Positions 45,092 to 57,971 of a DNA stretch of 64,000 bases are shown here, piece after piece. The notes beneath the pieces are model-generated. The model saw only the letters and a program-made list of their open reading frames with translations, ran no database searches and was not told where the DNA came from. The stretch's first letter is position 1. Each line of letters opens with the position of its first letter. The stretch lies in assembly GCF_029873635.1 (NCBI RefSeq), contig NC_080421.1, positions 41,211,120-41,275,119 on the forward strand, read 5' to 3'. The DNA comes from Malania oleifera (taxonomy: Eukaryota > Streptophyta > Magnoliopsida > Santalales > Ximeniaceae). A program made the position numbers and the translations under genes.

Positions 45092-45484
45092 GTAGGAACA
45101 CCTACACTAAGGTAGTTCATGTACCGACCAAGAGGGCCTACAAGCATAGTCCTTAGACCATTGGTGAATCTTGTGGAAATGGTGTCTCTATGGAAAGCCA
45201 TAACAAAATGCCATGGCACAATCTTGCACCTATTGAGTAAAGATAGGAAAGGCTAGCCTTGAGGATGCTCAATGTGCTTCTTCTCTATTTAGGAACACCT
45301 ACACTAATGTAGTTTATGTACCAACTAGGAGAGCCAACCAGCATAGTCCTTAAATTGTTGGTGCATCTTGCCAAAAAAATTGCAATAATAGTTTGGTGTC
45401 TCTATAGAAAACCATTAAGAAAAATCCATGTCATAATCTTGTACTTATTGAGTAAAAAAAGGGAAGGCTAGCCTTGGGGATCGT
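45092..45484. repeat. ~197-bp tandem duplication
   Basis: Copies at 45092-45276 and 45289-45484 both contain GGAACACCTACACTAA, CATAGTCCTTA, GGTGTCTCTAT and AAGGCTAGCCTTG blocks. Divergence is considerable, with a 20-bp indel. Located just 5' of decayed gypsy gag sequence and probably part of that element's leader. Confidence 0.8.
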
Positions 45485-45779
45485 CAAAACTCATCTATAT
45501 TTTCTCCTGACTCCCCAAGTCCCCAAGCTCCACCAAGGGATATACTTCTCACTAAACAACGATTCTAAGTCATGCAAAATCAGATGAAGGTGTTGGTAGA
45601 GAGCATCTAGGCCCTACCTAAGTACAACCCCCTTAAATCAAAGGAATAGAAACTCACAACCATTAAAATATCTGCCCTAATGTAAAGGCAAGGGTTCAAA
45701 GGCCTAGGAAAACTCAATTTCCCCAAAAACCTATTACAGTAAAGGCTAGTGGAATAGCTTGGATTTATGATGAGAAGAA

Positions 45780-47443
45780 TAAAGGCCAGCAATTATGTGC
45801 AACCAAACTCCCTTGCCTGATCCCAAACCATCCATCGATGAACCAAAGAAAATAATACACTTTCTACAAATGAATCATAGAAGAGCCTCTGCACCCAGGG
45901 ATTCTAAATGCTAATCATTAAGCACATAGAGCCTATATACCATTTGGATACCTTTCGGGTGATCATGGGCCTCCTTGGGGCCTCTAACGCCTTCATGTGT
46001 CAGGCTTTCTCCACCACCTCAAAGAATTCAACCCATGCATGGTACTCGCGGAAAAAGTTGATCTTTATCTTAACTTTCAAAGACTAGTCACCAATTTATA
46101 AGCCACTTAAGGCATATGAGGAAAACTTTGTCTAACCCTATAAATTTGACAAAAACTTGGATAATCATTGAGGGATTATCTTAATCATTTTGATTTTGAA
46201 ATGCTAAAAGTGCTAAACTGGGGGCTGCCACACTAATGTACGACTTGAACCCCTCCAAATTCAATTTAACATTGTCAAAAACAAGTTAATAGACTTTATG
46301 AAAGTTGCTTATGAAAGTGGAGGACAACTTCCATGCCAATGAGGTAAATCTGATTAGGAAAGAAACAAGGTACGAGAGAGAAAATAAAAGAAAAAAAAAT
46401 TTAATAGACATATAGAGAAGGAGTAAGAAAGACATAGTACTTTCCCCACATAATAATTGGCTTTGGAGAAAAGGTTTGAGCACTATATTGCTTTTAACAC
46501 CTCTTGGGGCCAGATCCTTAGGCTAATTTGGACCCAAGGGTTCGTTGGTTGAGCCTGCGTAAGCTATAGGGTCAAAAATGTTCTTGGATTAGTATTACTA
46601 ATTCCATCGAGATTATAACCATAATATGAAGGATTGACGTTTTCAAGACTTGATAGTGGTATTCATATAAGATGGCTCTTGGTCTTATTTACGTGAACCA
46701 TTGAGCCAATCTAGGAGAAGGTTGCGAAGTACCTCATTACTAGGGTCATTAATGTGATCACTAAAGGACCCATAGGAGGATATTCAAACTCAGTTAGGAA
46801 AGCGCTAGCTTAGGAACACACACCCCCCACCGCCCCATTGCTAATCAAAGCCAATGAGGACAAAACAAAGGTTGTATCAACTAGGCTAGTTATTTCCTTC
46901 TCCAACAAAGATCTCGGGGACCTATAATAGCCACAAGGTGATGCCCTAGTTTCCATAATCACCATTACCAACTACAACATCAAGGATCTTGGTAGGATAT
47001 GATGGTTCAACAAACATCCTTTATTAAAGATGTGTCATAGTGAATGAAAACCACTTGTGGTTGGGTGAAATTGTTAAAGACACCTTGGGTGGGTTTTTAC
47101 ATAGAAGTTGTGCAGCCTCAAGGGATGATCGCAAGATCACTACCACAGTGCACTCTCTGAATGTGAAATTCCATTTGACAACAATGTCATCATTGGAAGA
47201 TCATCCTTGAATCAAATATGGGCTATGACTTTCATATACAATTGGTCAATAATGTTCCGTACCTCAAATGGAGTGGGTGAACTCTATGGAAAATAAGTCA
47301 TAACTTAAGGATGTTATTTCATTCCTCCAGAAGGGAAAACCAATTTGGATGCAACCATGGGAGGAGCTCTAGTCTTTACCTTAGGAATACAACATCACAA
47401 AGGAGAGTCCACATAGGCACCTTCAAATTCAAGGTAAGGGAAC

Positions 47444-47495
<52 letters not shown>

Positions 47496-48500
47496 TGTGA
47501 AGCAATGTGGATAGTTTTGCATGGGTAGTTGATCGACGAGATGTCTAGGATGGACACAATGGTAATCCTCATCATTTAGAGATCGACCCTAACTAAAATC
47601 ATGTGAGGCAAAAGAAATGTTTTTCTACTTAAGAAAGAAACCAAGTCATAGCCAAGGACTTCAATAAGCTTTTAGTTGTCAAGCTCAAAAAGAGGCAATC
47701 TACTTAGAACGATTGGATAACATTGTGTTGGTGAAGAAGGCTAATGGGAAATGGTGATGTGCATTGAATTCACCAATGTGAATAAGGCATGTCTTAAAGA
47801 CTACTTCCCACTATTAAAGATAAAGCAATTAGTTACTGCAACATCGAGACATAGTCTCCTCAACTTTATAGGATCTTACTTAAGGCACAACCAGATTTAG
47901 ATGGCACTCAATAACAAAGAAAATACATCCTTTATCATCAAACAAAGAATGCATTGTTACTAAGCCATGTCATTCAAATTGACTAATGTTGGACAACCTT
48001 GCAAAGATTGGTGTAAAATCTTCCTAACACCATATAAGTAGGAATGGAGGCTTATGTTGACAAACTATTGACATAAAATACTAACCTAGAGGACTAAATA
48101 GCTAATTTGACAAAGACCTTTAAGGTCTTGACAAGGTATTAAATGAAGCAATAAACCATACCAAGTGATCATTTGGAGTATCCTCCAGAAAATTCCTTGT
48201 TTCCTAGTAATTAGTCATATAGGAATCGAGTAAAGTCCAAACAAAGATACAAGCACTATTAAATATAAGAGCACCTCAAAATAGTCACGAGGTGTAGAAA
48301 ATTACTAGAAGATTCGCTACCCTACGGAGGTTATCTTTTGTGCAATGGAAAAATGTTACCACTTTCCTACAAAAGGTCTTGAACTTCTATTCGATGGAGT
48401 AATGCCAAAAGGCATTGAGGAGTTGAAGGAGTTCTTAGGCTGAAATCCAATGCTCTTAGAACTGAAAGTCAACATAAACTTGCTACTCTACCTAACAACC
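45780..48500 (+). pseudogene. Highly decayed Ogre/Tat-like gypsy gag-pol
   Basis: Plus-strand fragments: gag-like 'IYHLDTFRVIMGLLGASNAFMCQAFSTT' (~45938-46018); protease-RT linker 'NVIIGRSSLNQIWAM' (~47188-47230); RT start 'LDNIVLVKKANGKW' (~47720-47757), 'CYKAMSF'-like and 'EAYVDKLLT' (~48050, where YVDD is expected), 'FGVSSRKFL' region (~48170). Stops occur every few codons. Among the oldest insertions in the window. LTRs not identified. Confidence 0.65.
47446..47495. repeat. (TTA)16 microsatellite
   Basis: Uninterrupted trinucleotide run inside the decayed gypsy element; probably expanded after insertion. Confidence 0.95.
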
Positions 48501-49241
48501 TCATACTATGGGGTTAGTACACTCACCATAGGAAGGAAAATCATGGAAATTCAATTATGTTATTTACTAGGTTTTGATGGTTTTAATTTCCCAATTCCCA
48601 ATTTGTGTGTTGAATGATCATGGATTTTGTTGTGCATTTCATTATAATAATTGATAAGAATAATCAAATCATGTAAGATGATATATGCAAAAGATTTAGT
48701 CATGTGTTGTTGAATACATGTTGTGTGTATTGGGGTGGGGTACAAACAATCAAAAATAAAAAAGGGTGAGCACATGTCAATTCTTCTCTATATAAGGGAT
48801 AAGATATTGTGTGTATGTGTGTGTGTGTGTTTGAGAGATAAGTTCTTTGTGTTAATGGAGTTATGTACAATAATGTCATGTAGACATTGTTGTTGAGAGT
48901 GGTTTCTTGGTATGTTTTATTTGTTTTCTCATTTTATTAAAAAAAAAAACTTTCTGAAGGAGCATTTTGTAGAAGATGGTTAGGTTTGAAGGGGGAGGGG
49001 AACAATGGAAGGGTCATAGTATTCCACCAATTAGCCAAGCAAATTGATTGGTTTTTAATAAGGACCTAGTATGGGACCAAGAGAGTAAAACTAAATAGGA
49101 AGAGACTTTTTTTCACTAGCATGGTGAAAAAGGAGAAGTGAGGAGGTGTTGGCCATGGCAAACTTGGGCCTTGCTAGACCTTATTACCTAGATTTAAGGG
49201 GAGGAGGGATAGTGAGTGGGTGTAGTAGTACAAATTGCGGC
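48500..49241. other. Unassigned spacer
   Basis: Includes a short (GT)n run at 48808-48831 and purine-rich GGGGGAGGGG near 48990. No gene or clear repeat boundary. Confidence 0.55.
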
Positions 49242-50103
49242 TGTCATGCCCCGAACCCGCCAAGTGGGGCCCAGGGTGTGATGTGATCCAATCACATGTG
49301 TCTGATACCATAACCTCAATCATGCAAGAAAAATAAATAAATATCCTCAATAATATACCAGAGTACTATATAAACATCCCAAAACAAAATTTCCCAAGAT
49401 CCAGTATCCATATATGCTTCTCAAAAAACTAATAACATAAACCAAAAATACAACCAAAATTTGTACTCTATCACAAAAATATTATGCCAACAAACCCAAC
49501 CCCGAGCTCGCTAAGCTCAATCACGCAGAGGTCTTGAAAAATATGAAATTTATATCGGGTGAGACACGTCTCAGTAAGACGGAATAGATTAATTCTAGTG
49601 TGTGGCTATCATGAGGTTTGTGTATAAAATATAATCATCATTTACAAATTAATCCACACTTATGAAATCATTCTCTATCCCCATTCACACACATGCAACG
49701 TATTTTATTAATGAGATATTCCCAAGGATTGGGGTGATTACCCGTCCATACAAGTAGCACCCCTTTACTCTGATACCTTATGTAGCCGGGTATGGCTACA
49801 ACTGATGCTTATCAGGGTACTCACCTTACTCAGTAAGCCCTCAGGTGGATAGTTTGTCACGTATTCACACACATTCAAACAATTATTTATCAGCGAAGGT
49901 TCCTGAGGATAGGGAATATTACCTGTCTATACAAGTAACTTCCCTCTGCCCTAATACATTATGCAATCTGGTATGACTACATTTGATACCTATCAGGACA
50001 CTCGTCTTTCTTAGTAAGCCTTCAGGCGGAGAGTTTACCTCGCCTCAAATACATATAATACTACTATATATAATTCATTTAATACTACAATTCACATTCA
50101 CTG

Positions 50104-50300
50104 AGATTGAGGCGTTACGTATCGTCGTCCCTCAATCCAGCCATACACATTGGGCACTTGTAGAGAGGCATCACGTATCACCGTCCCTCATAGCAAGTCC
50201 TTCGGCTAGATCCCTAGAATCGGAGCATTACGTCTCGCTGTCCCCTTTTGCCTTTCACAATAATCGTCATCGGGGCGTTACATATCGCCATCCCCCAAGA
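50104..50300. repeat. Four degenerate ~56-bp repeats
   Basis: Each unit holds a core like GGCGTTACGTATCGTCGTCC followed by C/T-rich sequence: at about 50109, 50167, 50223 and 50275. Inside the gypsy-type LTR. Confidence 0.75.
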
Positions 50301-51710
50301 CCTTTTTCAATAATCATCACATAAATCTAAGTTCCACATTTCACATTCACATTTCAGTTTCTCTGTAATTCCATTTGCATACATATATTCTGTTCTCATT
50401 TTATTCACTAGTTAAATTAACAATTATGCATTTAAAACTAACTACCAGATGGATAACACACTGTCATGCTTCCCCCCATGACGAGTTGTGCGGCCCGAAG
50501 GTTGGACTTAACCCTGGTTAGCCCACTAAAGTTAAATAAAAAATAACAACCTCTTCAGTCTGTAAGTCAAATTGACTTTCCCACACTAGTCCAGACTCTA
50601 GGGGGAACTCTACCCTACATAGCACAATTGACTATCCCATCTCCACACTCTCCATGAGACGTGTGGGTGCACTAACTCTTCAGAAATCACGCGCAATAGT
50701 ACTGTGCATAACACGAAACCACAATCCACTGGAATTCTCAAACCATAACTTGCAATTTAACATTCACATTCAACTCTGATTTAACAATCACACACAATAA
50801 ATATTCTCAACACATTTCAGTATTTCCAACATCTCATATATATATATATATGTATGTATATCATAATTCATCACAATATATTCTTTTTACTCATGTCACA
50901 CGATTTAGAATAATACACATATTTATACATTTACTAAAAATACGTCAACCCACATTCATCATTCACATTACCGAAAATACACATTTAATTATCTCCACAA
51001 TTATCCAGAAAATCCATTTCTTTCATCATTGCATTTTCGCAAATAATAACTAATAACACAGTCTTAGGCTCAAAATCATAGTTCAAACGATTGGCTTTTC
51101 TAAAATTCGCATAATAACATATACTTACACATATTATTTTTCCATTTTAACAGGTAAATTCACAAAATTACTGGCATAATCTATTCCCCTTATCTAGTTT
51201 TTAGAAACTAGGGATTCCGAAATTATACCCGCGGCGCTCACCCGAACCCTAAATTCATAAATCCTAGTTTATCAATACCACCCCAAATAAAATACCATTC
51301 TTTTCTACATTTTCTAAACTCATAAACTTTAAATAAATAATTGAATTACCAAAAACCACAAATTTGCTCAATTTCTTGAATCCTACCCTAACCTTGGATT
51401 GATGTTTGGAAAACTCAATTCAAAAATTCACTCCGCTATACTTGTAGAGAAATGCTCCTAAAACCACGTGGTGGTTTCAAATTGTCAGTTAGGTTGAAGA
51501 TTTGAGAGAAATCGAGGAGAGAGAGAGAGTGGATTTACCTTATCCCAGGAGTGGTTGCCTACAATACTCCTATGACAAATCCACTTGGATAGGAATGTCG
51601 ATGGTTAAGAATGGAACCCAATTGTATGTTTCGTTTTTCGATCGACGCCCATTTAAGCCGACAAAATTGAGGAGAGAGAGAGAAGGTTGAGGAGAGAGAC
51701 GAACGAACAA

Positions 51711-51746
<36 letters not shown>
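51711..51746. repeat. (GATA)5(GA)9 microsatellite
   Basis: GATA tetranucleotides running into GA dinucleotides within the gypsy-type LTR. Confidence 0.9.
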
Positions 51747-51768
51747 TAGCGGGGAGATGCAGAATTGA

Positions 51769-51813
51769 ATTCCAAATTCAATTTGGAATGCAAAAGCTTC
51801 TTCAAGAAGCTTT
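51769..51813. repeat. Pair of 21-bp perfect inverted repeats
   Basis: 51769-51789 has arms ATTCCAAATT and AATTTGGAAT around one C. 51793-51813 has arms AAAGCTTCTT and AAGAAGCTTT around one C. They are separated by three bases. The second contains TTCAAGAA, a two-unit heat-shock-element core. Both lie next to an (AT)n TATA-like stretch (51819-51835). Confidence 0.85.
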
Positions 51814-51957
51814 AACTAATATATATATATATATCTTTATTCCAATTAGTTTTATTTTTTTTCATACTATTCCTTTTATTTGTTTATTTAATTAATTAAT
51901 TTAATAATATTTGATTAATTAATTAATTAATAATATTTTTTTTCCCGAGTTATTACT

Positions 51958-53290
51958 AGGGTTGTGTGCACCAATTTTATCTTTTGAAAATGTAAGGATC
52001 GAAATCACGTCATTTGGGTGCTTCCTTTTTTCATTGTAGGTTGCAAAATTGACACTGTTTTTTTGTTCCATTATGATTTTTTTTTTTAAAATTTTAGTAG
52101 AGTCTTACTTTCATTTGGATTCTAGAAGATGCCAAAGTGGCATCCTTTCTTGTTCTTTTTCTACTCTTTTTTTTTTCTCTCTCTCTCTTTTGTTTCTTTC
52201 GAAAGGTTACATGAGATGCTTTTTTTTTTTCCTCTATAGTGAAAAATAAGAAAGAAATCATGGGTGTTGAAATTAAGAATATAAAAAACCCTAAAAATCA
52301 TTTTAAAAACTAATTGCTTATTTTTCAACTTACTTTAAAATTAAAGAAGGAAGCTCAAAGCAATCATAAAACTTGAACAAAGTATGATGTCAAAAGTTGT
52401 CATCTTAACACATTTTTTAGTAGAGAAATGACAATGATATTTTTTACTACATTATTATTGTAGGAAACATTTAAAGATGTGGATGAATATTTTTCATAAG
52501 AATCAATTTATGAAAAGTCTCACACACTTGAATTCTTAAAATACACTAAAAATTTCTTTGAAATAAAAACCTAAGGGTTGAAAATTGAAAGCTACACATT
52601 AGTGAATGAGAAGCTAAAGTTTAGAACACGAGAAATTACATGTCAATTAAAAGGAGATTAAAATGGAATTAATGAGAAATTAAAAATCAATAAGTGTGAA
52701 TCATGAAAAATAATTTGGAGATAACCAAATGTTTATATGAATTAACAAGAAGGCAGGGTATTAAAATTTAAATTTTGGGGGGGGGGGGATTATCAAGAAC
52801 TCACTACATGTTTGCTATATAGAAATGAATTGGAGTTGGAAAGTTAAAAAATATAATTAATTGTAAAGGAATGATAAAGGCATTGGCCAACCAATGAACT
52901 ACTTTGTTTTACGTGATTCAAAAGCAATTTCATTACTATTTTTTATCGCTAATGCATGATGATTGATAAGTTACGTGAGTATCTGTTGTGATTTGGCCTA
53001 TAAATCTTGATATTACTAAAAAGTAAATAACTTCAATGCTTTGTTAATATTTGTAAATGCAAATTTACAATTAAAGAATAATAGACATGACAACGTATCA
53101 TAATCAAAATATGCAAAGATAATTTGGATTTTGTTATATTTAATGAATTATATTCATCCTAATATAGAAGATGAAGTATATAAATTATGTAGATATAACC
53201 AAAATCTTAATCATGACCATTGAATGCATTAAAAATATTATTAAAATATTTCAAAGGTACTATAGATTATGGGTGTATAATATGTAGTGT
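51958..53290. other. AT-rich spacer
   Basis: T-rich runs (52070-52090, 52165-52230) and a G10-11 run at 52778-52788. No gene recognised. Confidence 0.6.
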
Positions 53291-53294
53291 ATTT

Positions 53295-54831
53295 TTTGCT
53301 ATATGGCTACAGCGATGGTAACTAGATTTCTAATTTAGATGAGACAAAAGCCACTAATGATTATGTCTTTATCCTATGGGGGATGTAATGTCTTGAAAAT
53401 CATCCAAACACATTATTATAACTTGATTCACTATAGAGTTCGAGTTTATTGCCTTAAAAATGGAAGGAACTGAATTGGGTCGTTAAGAAATTTCTTAGCA
53501 AATATCCCTTTATGGATGACACTAGTTCCATCTATATTTATGTGTTGTGATTGTCAAGTTGCAATAACTTGTGCAAAGAATTAAATTTATGATGGAAAAA
53601 TCAGGCATATACGCGTAAGACGTAATTGTAAAGCAACTACTGAGTGACTGAGTAATTTCCCAACAATATGTGAGCTGAAAGATGAATTTAGAAAATCCTC
53701 TTGCTAAATTAGTAGGTAGAAAGCTAGTGTTTAACTCGGGGGGAATGGAGCTTATGCCTATAACCAAAGATCAAAGATGACCGTAACCCAACCTATGTAA
53801 TTAGAGATCCCATGAAGTAGGTTCACAAGAAGTCATCGGTTGTCCTTGTATACATTGTCACTGAATTTATAAATGTTTATTCCTATGGTGATAATAGTGT
53901 AAGACTACGATGTGTGAGGTTGAGCAATCCATATGGACAGTATGCTTAATTACAATCCATACTTAATGATTTCATCTATATGAGTGTGGCGTGGGGTTAC
54001 TCGTGCATAATTTTAGGTAAGATAGTTAAAGCACTCACGAAATCCAAATGAGATGCACGCCAATCCATGTTGAACAGTCAAACTTAAGATTGTAATATGG
54101 ATAGTAAGTTTGTTTAACCTACAGTAGGAATTATGGTTGATAAAGACTTAATGTCTCACCAAACTTTTATGGTTAACAACTTATTTTTCTAAGTTTGGTT
54201 CGTAGCCTAAAAGACACTAAATATATTACATTAAATTCTAGTTGGTTAACCCAGATTTTCTTTAGTCTTTTGAAATAGATGAAGATTGTTAATTTGTATT
54301 TTGTAAAAATTGTAATTCAAAAGCTTTTATTGCTTCTTTCCTTCAACAATAATTCAAAGAATTTATTTAATTTTTTAACAATTATAAAAACATTTAAGAT
54401 CATTTATATGATCGTTTTGTGACCGTTGTTGATCATTTTGTGACTATTTTGTAACTATTATTTGTATATATACACATATCAAGAATTGAGATTTATAAGA
54501 AAGTAATTACTAGTGCTTTCTTCTTTTGCACAAAATCCTTCTCTTTGAAAATCCTTTTGCTACTAGCCCGATCGATCGTGGTTTCTTTCTTGTGGCCATT
54601 GTTAAAATATATTTGTCTAAGTTAATTAAGTCGTGTTGTTCTTGTGTCCCAATTGTTGGGTATACACTAATTGAAAGGGTTGTTGTATCCTAAGAATAAA
54701 TATTAATGAGTCATCTGTACCATCTTGGAGTGACGTAATCTTCTCTAACGATAGTGTCACACACGCCTCAATCGATAAGTTTTCTCAATTCTATTTATTG
54801 TATCTAATTTTCAGATACAATTTATCGAACA
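53295..54831 (+). mobile_element. 3' end of a decayed Ty1/copia element
   Basis: RNase H remnants 'YSDGN*ISNLDETKATNDYVFIL' (~53310-53375) and the 'SIYIY...' and 'VES*CLTRGEWSL' regions that normally precede the end of this copia group's pol (to ~53770). A ~500-bp 3' untranslated part follows, then a 3' LTR 54287-54831 starting TGTTAATTTG and ending CGAACA. Truncated on the left. Many stops. Confidence 0.68.
54287..54831 (+). repeat. 3' LTR of the decayed copia element
   Basis: About 545 bp. TG start after GATGAAGAT, TATATATACACA near 54467 as a TATA candidate, CA end. No second copy in the window, so the boundaries rest on the TG/CA ends and the position after pol. Confidence 0.6.
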
Positions 54832-56500
54832 ATATTTTCTATTTTAAATTTTCATTTTATGTTATTCCTGTTCTACTCTATTTCACAAAACAAATACTAC
54901 ATTAGAGTTGAATTAAATGACAAATGGCAAAGTAATTAAAAGAGAAGCTAAATCTAGTAGGGGAAGAAAAATAAGAAAATAATTTAGTAAGAGAAAGAAG
55001 TACATAGTAAATCACATACTAATTAACATATTATTAAAAGCTAGCAGGGAAGATTGTATTGGGAAAAAAAAAGGAAAATAATTTGGTAGGGAGAAGGACT
55101 ACATATCAATAAATAAGATAACAACAAATTAAATTTCAATCAATGGGGAATCATATACAAATCTCTAAGAAAATAAAATTAAATTAAATGAAAAAAAAAA
55201 ATAGGGCTTGGCATGGAGGAAACATCATTGCAATTAATGGCGAGTTAAAATGATGGGGAGGGGAAGATTTGCGGGCTAGGAAAATAAAAAGTGTGGGAGA
55301 AAATTACATCTCGAGAAAGAGGAAGGCAAGAAATTAAACTTCAATAAGATAGTACTTAAAAGTATGAATTTTAGGCATTAAATTTGAATTTGTTTGAATT
55401 TCAAATAAATTTAAATTCATAAAAATTTAAATCAAAACTTAAAATTCATGTTTCCAAATGTAAAGTAAGAAATATTATATATATACCAATTAACAATAAA
55501 TTAAAGTTAAATTATTATGTTTTGATAGTTCGTTTTAACTAGACAACCCGACTTCTTGTAATTTCATTTTATCTTGCACCTTTTTACATTTCCCTTTTGT
55601 AGCAATAGGTTTCATTTCTCACCTTTTTCCCCCTCCTTTTAGTTTTCATCCGAATTTAGAACTCCAAAAAATGTATTTTCTAGTATATTTTTCTCATAAC
55701 AATATAAAAATAAAAAATTATTTTAATATAATTAACAACTAAAAAAAAACTTAAATATTAATTATATATAAAATCAAATTTTTATTCATTGATTTACTAT
55801 ATATTTAATTTTGCTTCTCACTTTCTTTGCTAAGTAAACATGAACAATTAAATTTCTTTATATTACCTCGTATTTTTCAAGTTTCAAACAAACACTTTGC
55901 GTTTCTTCTTTGATATTTCTATTAAAAATAACAAAACATGCTTATGCAATGTTTGAAACCAAGAATTTCAAATATTAGATTTGAAACAAAATGAGTTTAA
56001 ATAAAATTCAATACAATTTTATAATGCATTTTGACCAATCAAATATGCAAAACCAAATCCAAGGCCCAGCTCCCAAACATAAAATTAGCATGTGTTAGAA
56101 AACATAAATTTTAAGTTGAAATTTGAACAAGCGAATTAGTAAAAATCTAATATAATCTTTTATTACTTTTAGCTAGGTAATTCAAATTACAAAGTCTAAA
56201 TCCCATGCTCCCAAATTAACTATTTTATTTTTAACAATACCAAATTGCTAACAGATCATTCTAAGTTTTGAATTAAAAATGGAAAAAAAAAAAAAAAAAG
56301 AATTAAGAGTGATTAGTGATTACACGTCAAAGTTGCGTAATTAAATATTTAAATGCATTAATTAAGTGTTATCATTTTAATTAAATACTTCATTATGTCT
56401 AATATTTTAATCATCGAGCTCATTTGATAATTTTAAGATACTTATTTTATTTTTGCTGTAAATTTACAAATATTCGTGTTTCGTTATTGCAGGATAATTT
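54832..56500. other. AT-rich spacer
   Basis: Only low-complexity AT sequence with short poly-A runs (for example 56281-56300). No gene or clear element. Confidence 0.6.
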
Positions 56501-57240
56501 TTAAAAATTAAAATCGAAATTAAAATGTATTCGAATCGTGCATGAGAGAAATTGAGTCATGCATGCAAAGAAGGTCGTGGAGCACATGACAAGGAAGCCG
56601 GATGCAAGTGAAGAAGCATGCATTTAAAGGGCCATGTAAAAGCATGAAATCGGGTCGTGTAAATGCAAAAAGAAGAAGCCGCATACATGCAATTTACGAG
56701 AAGTTGGGCGTGTTGGTTTTTTTTTAACTAGGAGAGGCCCATGCAACGTGCATGGGCCATGCAAAAGGAGACTCGATCATGGGCTTCATGCTTGTATGTG
56801 AAGTGAGTTAACCGGCCCATGCACGCATCTAGAATGGGCGCTGGCAAGTCGTGTGCGTGGAGAAGTAATGGGCCGTGTGCATATAGGTGATGTGACCACG
56901 CGAACATGAAGGGTGAGTTGGGCTTGCCGTGCTTGCATGGCTCATGCGCTCTGCCATGCATCGAGGATACGGCCTGGGGCCTAGGGGGAAATGAATTGAA
57001 AAGTGAGGGCAGTTAATGTAACGCGTAAAAAGGCTAGGGTTTGGGCACACTTTTTAGGGGTTTTCTTTTTAGGTTTTTATGAGTTTGCTTTTTTGTAGGG
57101 TTTTAAGGAGCTGACTTTAACTTTTTGGAGAGTTAAGTGGGGAGGGGGTCTGCATTGCACAGGGAGAATAGCAGTGTTGCTGTTGTGTGCATCTCTCCAC
57201 GACCTCTCACTCATCTCTCTCTCTCTCTCCTTTGTTATTA
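56500..57240. other. GC-richer patch with CATG clusters, LTR/leader-like
   Basis: Stands out from its AT-rich surroundings. It carries more than twenty CATG-containing words (GCATGC, CCATGC, GGCCATG), a hairpin with 10-nt arms GGCCCATGCA/TGCATGGGCC around ACG (56736-56758), then CTAGGGTTT (57033) and a CT run (57215-57231). No protein motif. It could be the LTR or leader of an unidentified retroelement; no termini found. Confidence 0.4.
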
Positions 57241-57258
57241 TTTAGTTGTTTTATTTTT

Positions 57259-57365
57259 TCTTTAAAGTCATTTTAAATATATTGTTGGAGCTTTTCTACT
57301 TGCTTGAGTTTAGTTTATTATTTTACTTTAATGTCATTTTAAATATATTGTTGGAGCTTTTAATT
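57259..57365. repeat. Short direct repeat
   Basis: TCATTTTAAATATATTGTTG with GAGCTTTT following occurs at about 57268 and 57337, 69 bp apart. Followed by several looser copies of TTTAGTTTA/GTTTGAG wording to 57600. Confidence 0.65.
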
Positions 57366-57971
57366 AGTTTAAATTTGGTTATTTTTATTTAAGAGTTTGT
57401 TTGAGTTTATCTATCATTTAGTTTAGTTTAAGTTCAATTTATTTTTATACAAGATATTGTTGGGTCTATTTTTTATTTAAGTTATTAAGGTGTGAGTTCA
57501 TTTTTGGTTAAACTACCGTTTGATTTAGTTTTTTTAATCCGTTGTTGAAGTTTAAGTTTAGTTTACCTTTGTTTGAATCTATTGTTGGATTGAAGTTTAA
57601 TTATTATTGTGTTGAGTTAGTTTATTAATGCCGTTGAGTCTAGTTATTGAGTTTTTGTTGTTTACTTGCCAACGTTTATTTATCGTTATTCTTTTCTTGT
57701 CATTTATTTTATGCATGCTAAGTTCTTAGATTATATTTTGCGTTATTTTAATTTAGTCACAAACTCTCAAAAATCCCGAAATACGAATCTGAACTGTGTT
57801 TTCTCATTTTCTTCTTTCTGTTTTACTCGAATTTGAAACTAATATGCATTCCCTGAGAAAACAATTTGGCTTTTTTGAGTTAATTATTACACGACAAAAC
57901 TCTTATACTTAAGATAGCTTTTGCGCTGGTCATTTTTAGAGTGAGTCAATTAGATTTGATTTGTATGTTAT

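Larger units (their letters stand above)
49242..51957 (-). mobile_element. Gypsy-type LTR (solo or orphan), ~2.7 kb
   Basis: Left end TGTCATGCCCCGAAC, right end CCCGAGTTATTACTA, i.e. on the minus strand roughly TAGTAATAACTCGGG, comparable to TGTAATGACCCGG of the related fragment at 35775-37390. Non-coding. Contains a ~190-bp direct duplication (49709-49878, 49900-50060), four degenerate copies of a GGCGTTACGTATCGTCGTCCC unit (50104-50300), GA/GATA runs (51711-51746) and two 21-bp palindromes. No internal region and no clear target duplication. Orientation is inferred from the relative. Confidence 0.62.

Noticed and set aside
50104-50300. Possible CRISPR-like spaced repeats
   Set aside because: Plant nuclear context, diverged units and irregular spacing inside an LTR; simple degenerate tandem repeat.
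56728-57050. Minus-strand His/Pro-rich frames in the GC patch
   Set aside because: Their composition is explained by the CATG-word repeats; no domain or start context.
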